The notes beneath the pieces were generated by a model that was given only the letters and a program-made list of their open reading frames with translations, was not told the DNA's origin and did not search any database. Positions 50,401-62,400 of a stretch of DNA of 64,000 nt are shown piece after piece. The stretch spans positions 12,973,430-13,037,429 of the forward strand of contig NC_049980.1 in the NCBI RefSeq assembly GCF_000003815.2. Direction: 5' to 3'. This stretch comes from Branchiostoma floridae. Lineage: Eukaryota; Chordata; Leptocardii; Amphioxiformes; Branchiostomatidae. A program made the position numbers and the translations under genes. The stretch's first letter is position 1. Every line of letters begins with the position of its first letter.

Positions 50401-53400
50401 CAAGATACGTTTCTCATGTATGTTCTTATTTTTCGCATTTGTCCTTCCGTTGACGTCTACTCTTCGTCCGTAGCTTTGCCAATACAACAGCGACACTTGT
50501 TTAAAAGCTATGGTGTAATAATTAGAATATTAGATCAATAGATGTACCTTGTCTCGGAAAGTATGTGTTGCTATTATACATTTGCTCAAGTCACCCATCT
50601 TCATTAATTACAGAACCAGTATGCAGAGCACCTCTGGACATAGTCTTCGTCTTGGACGGGTCAAACAGCGTGGGTCCGACCAACTTTGAACGCATCAAGA
50701 CATGGGTCAAAGCAGTCGTCGGTGACTTCGCCATAGGCAACAACAACACACAAGTAGGTCTGCTACAGTACGGTACCCGTCCGCGGCTGGAATTTTCCCT
50801 GGATGTCTTTAGTAGTCAACAGGAAGTTCGTGATGGTATTGATGGAGTGACGTACCTAGGGGGCGTAACTAACATAGGGGAGGCACTGCGAGCACTCAAC
50901 TCAGTCGGATTTGCGGAAAATAATGGGGCTCGACCGGCGGCAACCAAAGTGGCCATCGTGGTAACAGCAGGAACATCTAGTGATGGCGTTGCGTCGGCTG
51001 CTCGAGATGTCAAAGGGGGTGGTGTACTAGTCTACGCCATCGGTGTGGGAGAGTACGACTCAAGCGAACTACAAGAGATTGCTACCTCAAGTCGCAGCAT
51101 TGCAACTCTGGACAGCTTCCTTGGATTAAACGACTTGAGGACCTCCCTGTTAGCGTCTTCGTGCGCAGGTACTATTCCCACATCTATAAATCAAATCATA
51201 ATTCATTCATGTTGAAATGGTACATACAGAGGAGAAATATCACTTTGAAGCATTCAATGTGTTACTGCCATACTGGCAATGAGCTACTCGTAAAGTGGAA
51301 GCAAATTTGTGTGTGTAAAATGATACATCTTGGTAATTCACGGATAGAAGCCACTTTCTAATATTTCTTTTGTAGAATCTGCTTGGTAAGACACTTTCTA
51401 TCATTTGTAGAATTTCATTCGTGAAACAAATCAATTAACAGCAGTAGTATTATTGATGTCTGTCAATGTGATTTGTTATGCTTTATGCAGGCTAAATCTA
51501 ACCCCTTACTTTACACTCTTTCAGTTCCCGACACCTTGGTTCTATATTTTACAACAGATGTGGAATTCAGCGAACAATTGCGAAACCCAAGATCTTCTGC
51601 CTTTGTGACTTTAGTCACACAAATAAACACCGAGGTAGTGTAATGTTCTATCAAGTACATCAGTATGTTCTTTCTCTAATCGTCTGTACTTCCAAGATGA
51701 TTTACCGCTGAATACGCAGCTTACAGATTTTCAATCCGCCACATGGTTAAGGATGATATTGACTAAGTGAAACGATTAAGGCTCGGTCTTGTATAATGTA
51801 TAAGAATATGACCAACGTCTCTGACATTCGCTCTACCCTTCTATACCCAGTAAGAATACGAAACCATTTTCGGCCGCTGTTGCTGTTTAGACTATTGTAT
51901 CGTCGTACTACAATGACGTGCCTACTATTTTTTTTCAGCTCCGCGTGCTGTTCACAGACATCGCTGGGTTTTATGGCGCTGTTGTTGCCGGTTTCAGTTC
52001 TGGGTAAGCCTCTCAAAAGATTTAAGAAATAATTGAAGATTAATAAGAAATGACAAAGAAGTTATAGTAACTATTGATATATGTATTGGTATATTTGCAA
52101 TTGCCTGCAAATGGTATCTATTGTAGTTGACATTACTTTATTGCTTTATGCAGAAAAATGAAAAAGACATGAAAATAACTGACGATTGACTTCTAACTTT
52201 TAGGTCGAACAACAAGGTACAAGTGTATCTCAAAGTGTCAGTGGCTTCGTACATCAGTGTGACACTTCAGCTACGACTGGAGACTACTGTAAATACGGGG
52301 AGTATCGGTAGCTTGTTCGTCATTACTGGATCATCGGGAGTCCTGCGGGAAGGTAATCGTGATATTCGTACTTCAAATGTCCCCCGAATAACTAATTATG
52401 CTAATTAGAAACTAATTTGACTTGAAACTTCTAAATATTTTTATGCATTGATTTTTTATGCATTGATTTTTTATTACAGACATACCGGCGACAGCGGTCA
52501 GTCTGGTAGTGCGGGAACGGTGCAGTGGAGACCTTTATGATCCTAAGTCTCCAGTGTACACGGGTTTTGTCATGCGCGTCGAGTCAGCGGTAAGTACCGA
52601 CTTCTTGTCGAGTGATTTTGAGTATCATATGACCATTATGTTCTATGATTATTGATGGTTAGTACGTTGATGTTTTAAGACGAAGTGCAGGGTAACGTTA
52701 CATATGTGTCGATTTTTCGATAATGTTTCGAGTCATAAACGGTTGGAATGTCTTTTTCCGTATGTTAGATACTATCCATTCTTGGACACATCCCTGGGCT
52801 ACTGTCGGTTCAAGTAACTCATGTTGGCTGTGTGTAAGTATAGTTTATGTCCTTTTTTTGTGAATTTCAGAAAAATTGATTATAACGTTTAATAATAATC
52901 TTTATTGCAAACTCATGCACGAAGGCTAGTTGCACAAATACATGTATGAAAGATTATAATCGTATTTTAGAGAGAAGAGGGCGACAGAATGCATTCCTTT
53001 GCTATTATCGTTATCTATGTTTTAGGGGATTGAACATCAGAATCACCGTCAACGTAGTTCTAGTTTCATCATCCTCAAATACCCTTGTGGCTAATTTATC
53101 CGCGGCTGTGGAATCAGGCAGAGTGGGTAACCTGACTGTTGACCCATCCTCACTTCTCTTCGGCAAAGCGGGTAGGTGGCAAAAATTATGATAACGGCGA
53201 GCTCGAGGTCACATCTTTACGATTTTGATATCGTCAAAGGTTCCTGCAGGCTGTGATAGAACCAATACCCGACAAGTGTTTTAGTCAGCCTTGTATGCAA
53301 TAAGGAATGAATTTTGTACGAGTCGACATATGCAAATACGAGTCGACATATGCAAATACGAGTCGACATATGCAAATACGAGTCGACATATGCAAAACTG

Positions 53401-56400
53401 ACACAAATTGCCATTATTTTGTTAGCGTACAATGATCGGATGATGAGTGTGACCGGGCCGTCCCGGGTGATGCGACATTCAAAGCGTTATTCACAATAGA
53501 AATTAGAAGAAAATATCGAAATAGAAATGCGTTAAAACATATTTCCGTTCTTGCACAGTATGTAACAGCATCTATGAACCTGACAACAATATCACCACTT
53601 GTCCTTGTTGATCAAGGGTTATATAGTATACTAGTTTTTTGCTGCCCCTACGGCCGGTGAGGCTATGGGACCAGTGAGGTGAGTGAGGTGAGAGTTTTTA
53701 GATGTCTAATACATGGGTCTTTTTTACAGCACTACTCTGCGGTAATTCGTTGGATATCATCTATCTTGTCGACGGTTCCGGAAGCGTTGGAGCGAACAAC
53801 TTTGAGAAAGTCAAACTATTCATCAAGAAGGCTGTTTCGGGATTTGTTATCGGTCCCGCTGCTACACAAGTTGGGGTCATACAATACAGCAGTAAAATCA
53901 GGCAAGAATTTTCAATGAATTCTTTCCAAACGGTTAGCGGTTTACTGGGAGCAATTGATGCCATGGAATACATGCAAGGTGGCACACTGACGGGACGAGC
54001 TATCCGTTACGCCAGCAAGTATGGCTTCTCAGTATTCGACGGAGCTCGTCGAGGAGTTCCCAAGGTGCTGGTTGTTGTGACGGATGGAGTCTCGTCAGAC
54101 GAAGTAGCTATTCCGGCTTTGGAAGCACAGCGACAAGGCATTTTTGTGTACGCCATTGGTGTTTCTAACTACGACGCAGAACAACTGCAGAAAATTGCCA
54201 GTACGAACGAGTCCTCGGCTATGGTGGACAACTTCAACCTCTTGGACAGCGTGAGGAACACATTGCTGACGAGCGTGTGTGATGGTGAGATTTATAATCC
54301 ATGCCTTAAGGGTCATTTCCACTTTTCTCATGTCTTTAATGTTTTTGAGATAAAGAATTAGATATACATGTATATATGCACAGGAAGTCTACTAAAATTG
54401 TTTTGTTTTTTCAGTGACACCTCCTGTCTATGCATCTGTGATATTGAACACCCAGTTCACGACAGCGCTCCGAAACCCAGGATCTGCTGAGTATACCAAT
54501 CTCTCTGTCAGAGTAAAGACGGAGGTAAGCAGATTGTTGTATTGATGGAATAAAATGTTCACCACTCAAGATATCGTTTGACTGATCAGAGGCTAAAAAT
54601 GGCCTACTAAAACCTGACTGTTTTGTCCACAGGTTTCACGGTTGTTCCTTTCCATCGTTGGATTTCGAAGTGTGTCTGTTGTTGACTACCAAGCAGCGTG
54701 AGTAGCAAATCATATGTTGACTCGTAAATATATCTTGAAGCAACGATACTAAGGTTTGCTTGACAAGAAGAGGCGCATCTATTTCTTAAACATCTGTTTT
54801 ATCTGTAACCGTGATCTGTATTTTTTTCTACAATGTTGTAGGGCTGGCAATCGAGTGAAAGTTGTGTTGGTAGTGTTTGTTTCCGAGTTCGCAGTAACCA
54901 GCACGAATCAAACGTTCATCAGCATAACTCACACAGGGAGTATAGGATCGATTTCTGTCGATGCATCATCAGCTTTCGTTGTTGGAGAGGGTAAGACGAT
55001 GTTGCCTTTTTTAGCATTAGCATTATTATTTAAAACAGAGCTATTCGTAAATATAATATGACTGTAATAACGTGGTTAATAAAATTTTTTTACAAAGTGT
55101 ACAAATAATCATGATTAACATGTTGCGGCGATGAATATATTGGACTTAACTATTATATAGAGTGTCAATAGTTTCAGGTCATTTTCTGCTCTCAATGGGT
55201 GGATTTGATTAGACTGGGCAAAATGAAAACCAAACATGTAAAGCTTAACTAAAGCCCATCATGCCTTATCTATTTATTTATTTGTTTGCATCAGGCCCAT
55301 GGCCCATAGAAGCAGACACAGTACAGAGATTAAAAAAACTACACTTACAAAGAGTTAACTATTATTTATTTACTTAAAGCATATGGCGCTACTGTTTCTG
55401 GTACAACGTTAACGTTGTTTATATTTGCCCAGAAACCGTACCAGTTGTGGTGAGTCTTGTTGTGAGGGACCTTTGCAACGCCGATCTACTCAACCCAGAT
55501 TCTGCAACGTACAGGGCATTCGTCACTCAAGTAGAGAGCGCGGTAGGGTTAAGTTTTATTAGTGTTTCTTTGCCTGCTTTCAGTGTACTTTTACCATCTT
55601 GAACCCTTCTTTTTAAACGATTACTGTAACGTGTCATTTCAGGTATTGTCAATTCTAGGAAACATTCCAGCAGTGCTTTCCGTAAGAGTAACCGGAATCC
55701 GTTGCTCGTAAGTATATGCCGTATCTATATGAATTTGACCAAGATGCAATGGCTTAGGTGTGCAGTCGGTATGTCGTGAGGTCAAACACGGCCGGTTCAG
55801 ACCAAATGGACTTTCAAAATGGTACTGCTTTCTCTGCTTAACACTCGGTACCTATGAGAAAGAGTTGGTCACGCTTATTCATAGGGAGCAGGACTCCTAC
55901 CGTGGCTCCCTGTGTGGCCAGAAGGCCAGAGAGATGGGCACCCCACTCACACCGAAGGCGTGGGGAAGACTAACAATGAATTTCGGTTTATACATTGCTT
56001 TAATTTGTAACCTTCCAACGTTGGCGTCATGATAGTTGCCAGTTGGCGGCAATAGTTTACACTAGCGTCATGGTTAAATCACTTATTCATTGCTTACTCT
56101 TACGTTCATGTTTTCCCAATGATAGGGGACTTAACGTCCAGGTGACTATCAGTGTGACCGTTACCTCAACGTCTTCCAATCTCCTGATCACTACTGTGTC
56201 TACGGCTGTACGACAAGGAAGCATCGGGAACTTGACTGTCAATGCGGACTCCTTTTTGTCGGGGATGGCAGGTAAGAGGACCATTTTGCTATCTTAAACC
56301 ACATAGAAAACAAACCAAGAAATACCATATTAACTGATGATACAGAACTTAAGCAACCGCACATTAAGTTGTCATTCAAACAGAGCTGACGTCAGTGGAC

Positions 56401-59400
56401 AAGTTATATATTCTTTTTATTATCTTTGACAAAAGTACCGTCTTTTCTTTAGCTCTGGTGTGCCAGAATCCGCTGGACATCATTTTTCTAATTGACGGAT
56501 CCGGAAGCGTCGGTGCATCCAACTTTGAAAAGGTCAAGCAGTTGATGCAAAAGACTATTACAGGGTTTGACATCGGTCCCAACACAACCCAAGTCGGGGT
56601 CATCCAATACAGCTCGACAGTCAGACAGGAATTTTCCATGAACACCTTCCACACAAATGAAGCTGTGTCGACAGTAATAGATGAGATAGGATACATCCGA
56701 GGCGGCACGCTGACAGGAAAAGCTATTCGATATGTGAGTAGATATGGCTTTGCAGAGAGAGATGGAGCTCGTCCTGGAGTACCCAAAGTTCTCATCGTCG
56801 TGACGGATGGTGTCTCATCTGACGCAGTAAAACAGTCGGCGTTAGAGGCGCAGCAGAAAGGAATTTTCGTGTTCGCGATAGGTGTTGCCGGCTACGATAT
56901 GGCCCAACTGGAACAGATTGCAAGCAGCAATAGGTCTCTGGCTGTGGTGGACAACTTCAATCTCTTGGACAGCTTGAGGAACTCGCTTCTAACGGGAGTT
57001 TGTGATGGTAAGATTTCATAGTAATTTGTTTAACTCTAGATCAGTGAACTTTTGCTCCAATATAAAACGTTGTCAATGTTTGATGACTCTTTGTCCAAAT
57101 CAATGTGAAGATGACAGTGTATCCCTTTACTATTTTCACTTAGTTCCATCGCCTGTGGTCATAAGTCTCACACTGACCATCCAGTATTCCACAACAATGA
57201 GGAACCAAACCTCTATTGAGTTTGGCAGTATTTCTACAAGCCTTGCAACCGAGGTGAGCCCCAGTTTCTGACTAGTTTGAGTAAAGTCTAACTAAGACCG
57301 TCAAGCTTCATCGTGCACATGTTGGCAATTTGACTACTCTCGATTAGCCCTCTTACAGTACCATGTCGTTTCATTTTACAGTTATCTCGGATCTTCGTCG
57401 ATATTCCGGGATTTCAAGGCTTGACCATTGTGGGTCTGCAACCAACGTAAGTATATGTATATAAATGTAAATGGCGGCGCAATTCAGCTACTGCTGCTAT
57501 GCCGTGTATCTGTAAATAAAACTTGTCAAAACTTGTCAAACTGAGTGCTTAGATGCCATCTTTTAGTTAAACTTCAAAGAAAATCTTTCAAAATTAATTT
57601 CAATCTTGTTTAGTCCTAAGAATACGTCAACAAGCGTCATCGGATGTATGTCATTTGAAGTCATGCCGTAACTATTACTGTGACAAACATAATCTTCCTT
57701 TTTCTCACCTTTAGACCCACGAATCAGGTGAAGGCGACCATTACTGTGTTTGTGGCGCAATTTTCAACAACCACGATGAAAGTAACATTCATCAGTGCCG
57801 TGCAAACTGGGAGCTTGGGGTCAATATCAGTGAATACGTCTTCTGCACTCGTCATCGAACAAGGTAGGCAGATATAATTTGCCATCAAGTATAAATTTGA
57901 ATTTATTTAAGATAAGAGGATTTTTCATCAATCAGTGACTGTATGAAAGGTAAGTACACGTACCTCCAAATTTTCGATGGCTATCAGTCCATCTTGATCA
58001 CGGAGTGACCTATTTCTCGCGAGAGTTAGGAGACATACAGTCACTGATGAAAAATCCTATTAACTGTGAACATACGTGACTAATGAATCTCTTCAACGAA
58101 TTTATTTAAACTGGAAAATGTTATCAAGAATGAAGAGACGTAAATCAAGTGACAGCCATGTATCTTTTTCTTTTTTGATATGTGCTTAAGCTAATTACAC
58201 TGAAGGCACCAGCACAGGGGGGTTGGGTATATCTATTTAACGGTAGGTCCGATCGCAATTACTAGTAGAAAACAGCTCAGGCTTCAGGCTCCTCAGTCGG
58301 CAGAGGGACCGCTCTCTGCTGTGATACCGTGGACACTGCTGGGGAACAGTGGTCCTATTTATGACGAGTTGTGTCGATCATCTTATTAATTTTTACACCA
58401 CAGATGCCACGCAGTTGTTAGTAAGCTTTGTCATCACGGATCCGTGCAACGCCGATTTTCTCAACTCAGACTCTGCAGCGTACATGCAATTCGTCATTCG
58501 AGTGGAGAATGCGGTAAGCTTATTTGGCGTGCATTTGAAAGGATAATACCTTTATCGACAAGAAAGTCATCAATTTAAGAAAAAAGACTAGTATAGGTAT
58601 GACTCTTAAACTAAGACTGCAATATTCTATATTTCACAGTTAATGTCTTATACCGTTTTGTAGACTTAGTGGCTCTTCGTTTTTGTGCCTAAAATGTGTT
58701 GCATTCGTTTAAAGTGAATGTCATATTGCTGAAACATTCTGCTTTACAATATTCAGCTGCTTTCGATTCTTGGAAATATACCGGGAATACTGTCTGTGAA
58801 AGTGACCAGCATCAGTTGCTCGTAAGTAGAATCCTTTGTCACTATGTATTAATCTCCAAGCAGATCCTACGGTGCCATTAGATCACGATGATAAGATAGT
58901 ATCAAAGCTACCCAAGGAGTATAGCTGGCCAAAGGGAGTAAATTATAAAACGGGCACCGCATACACACTCCTAGGTCGGCTTGACTCCTCTTCCAGCATT
59001 TGATGCTATCTTATGCTACCGTAGGATCTGCTTAGAGATTAAGTATGTGTAACATTTGTCGTTGTCTTTATGATACAAATTAAGCAACCAGATTTCTTAT
59101 TTCCCTGTCTTTGGAACCTAAAATAAGAGAAATGACGTTCTTTTTTATGGTGCAATCTGAATTTCTCTTTCAGTGGGCTTTACATCAGAGTGACTATTAG
59201 TTTAGGAGTCGTATCAGCGTCCTCTGGTGGACTTGTCACGGCAATCTCTACAGATGTATCATCAGGAAGTGTAGGTGACCTGACTGTCGATCCAACTTCG
59301 TTCATTTCAGGGGAAGAAGGTCAGTAGACGATGATCAACTGTATTTTTGTGTGCAGAAACATAGCGACAGTTTAGAAAGAGTCAAAGTTATTTCAAATTT

Positions 59401-62400
59401 AGCGTAAGTTTCATGTTGTCTATTGACATTGAAAGTAGGAACCAAAGATTTAACGTACATAGCTCAAGAACTTGTCACCATATCGCTGTAAGCTCGCCTG
59501 TTGTGTGTAATTAGAGAGCAATAATGGAATGGAATTTCATAACAATATCATATCATTCAATTTACAGCGCTGGTGTGTCGAACTCCTCTGGACATCATTT
59601 TATTGCTAGATGGGTCTGGAAGTGTAGGGGCCTACAACTTCGAGAAAGTGAAACAGTTTTCTCAAAAGCTCGTCGAGACCTTTGACATCGGTCCATCTGC
59701 AACGCAAATAGGGGTTATCCAATACAGCACGCGTGTGAGACAGGAATTCTCCATGAACAGCTTCCAAAGCAAAGAAACTTTGTCCAATGCAGTCGACGAT
59801 ATTGCATACATGCGAGGCGGTACACTGACTGGAAGGGCTATCAGGTATGTGAGCAGGTACGGCTTTGCAAGATCGGATGGAGCTCGTCCGGGAGTAGCAA
59901 AAGTGCTTATTGTCGTCACAGATGGCATTTCGTATGACGGAGTGGCAACACCAGCATATAAAGCAAGACAGAAGGGAATCCTTGTCTACGCTATTGGTGT
60001 GTCAGGCTACGACCTGACGCAGCTCGAGCAGATCGCCAGCAATAACAGGACCTTGGCTGTGGTGGACAACTTCAACCTGCTGGATAGTCTGAGGAACACA
60101 CTTTTGACTGGAGTTTGCGATGGTAAATATGTTTTTGCATTTTTGTCAGGTTTTGGGGTCGAGAAATTGATTTTTTGTAAAGACGCAGGCCTTACACACT
60201 TATTTATCTTATCATTTACAGCCGTGCCACCAGTCTTTGTGTGTGTAACATTGACTACCCAGTTCTCCATACAACTGAGAAACCCTGACTCGAGCGAATT
60301 CTCCAGCATCACCAGTGCTCTCATTGCAGAGGTAGGGAAATGTTTGTTGCCATTATTGGAATTAAAGCATGTATACATACCTCAATTTCATCATATCACC
60401 TTGACTTTTGTCTGAATAAAATCATGGCTTTACCGGTAAATCGTCACAGGAATAAATAAAGCGTTTGATCATGAATAACACATTGAACCTTTTGTGCAGG
60501 TATCCCAACTATTTACCTCCATCGTGGGATTCCAAGGAGCAACTGTGGTTGGTTACCAACCTGCGTAAGTAGACCTCTTCAAGATCTTCTTCATTAAAGC
60601 TTATACATGTATCATTGTATACCTGACCGTGTAGTTATTTATCTTCAGAAGCTCTGAATGAAATAAGCTGGTGTTTATCCGGCTCCTTTTTTTTTTTTGG
60701 AGTCGACATACACAGTTGCCGTAATATTTCTTCCAACTTACTGTATTTCGTCGTTTGTTGATATACCATTACCAAATCAAAATAGAATTGAATGCTTTGC
60801 TGATAGGATCTCTTTCATAGAAAACAAATGTGTAATGATTTGCTATCATTTCAGCCCTGACAATCAAGTAAAAGTATCAATTGCTGTCTTTGTTGCTGAG
60901 TTTGCTGCTACTACTATGAAGCAAACATTTGTTGTTGCTGTAAGCACTGGCAACTTGGGGTCTATATCGGTGAATGCAAGCTCCGCCGTCATTGTTCAAC
61001 AAGGTAAGGATTGATTTATTAAAGATGATTATCACTTCTTATCCTTGCGTTTGTTGTGCTGCTCTTTGCAACGTTAATTTCAATAACTTTTTTCCACTGG
61101 TCGTCATATTATAAAAGAGGCTACGTTGGTGAAAAGAGCCATGTTGTTGTGTAGTTGGTCAAGATCTTTCCTTCATGAAACCGACATTAGTCACAATTTT
61201 TACTCTGCTCTGTCTTCCTTTCACCAGAAACGAATTCAACCATAGTAAGTCTGGTAGTTCAAAGGAATTGCAGTGCAGATCTACTCAACCCGGAGTCAGC
61301 GATGTACATTGCCCTGGTCGCTCAAATTGAATCTGCGGTGAGATCATATGACGAATTTATTGATGACTAGGCATATAAAAAGTGTTGTTTAGAGCTGAAG
61401 ACACTTTTTCCATGTCGACGCTAAAATCTCTCAGGAGTTTCCTTTTGCTTTATGTAGTATTGCTAGCAATTCACACACAAGGAAACACTAGTTACATGCA
61501 TGATTGTGTTCCATATTAATTGATAACATTTTCTCGTGGGTTTTGTTTGGTGATTTTGAATTGTTGGCAAGATTTTAGACATCTATATCATTTTCAGGCA
61601 GCTTAACATACTTGATGCCTTGTGACTAATAAGCCCTTTAATTGATCATTTTTAGGTGCTGTCTATTCTTCAAAACNNNNNNNNNNNNNNNNNNNNNNNN
61701 NNNNNNNNNNNNNNNNNNNNNNNNNNNNNNNNNNNNNNNNNNNNNNNNNNNNNNNNNNNNNNNNNNNNNNNNNNNNATTTCTGTTGACTTCAGACCGAGG
61801 CCTAGTCCAACCTTTGCATTTAGCACCAGTGCACTGCGACACATTGCTGTATAATTATCGGACGTTGACAACCTTTTTTTTTTTTCTCTCCAGTGGGCTT
61901 TACATCAGAGTAACCATTACTGTAGTGGTGGTGTCCACGTCCTCTAGTTCACTAGTGACGACAGTCTCTACAGCGGTATCATCAGGGAATGTGGGAGGCC
62001 TGACTGTCGATCCAACTTCATTCATTTCAGGAGACGAAGGTCCGTAGATCATATTCAGGATTATTGTAATGTCTCTCTGTCTAAATAGATTAATGCAGAC
62101 GTATTTTCTAAAAGTGCAAGAGTTTCATAATCGTTGCAAGTTATTGTGGCCTAACATTATAGCATTTTGTTTTCTCCATATGTACTCAGGAACCGTTCAA
62201 TATCCTTGTGAAGTCGTCCGTTGGGTGTATATAGTGGAAATAAACACTGAAATAGCAGATGTGACCAGTTAACAATTATATATTTTTTTTACAGCTTTAG
62301 TGTGTCGAACACCTCTGGACATCATTTTGCTGTTGGATGGATCAGGAAGCGTAGGGGCCTACAACTTTGAGAAAGTGAAACAGTTTTCTCAAAAGCTCGT

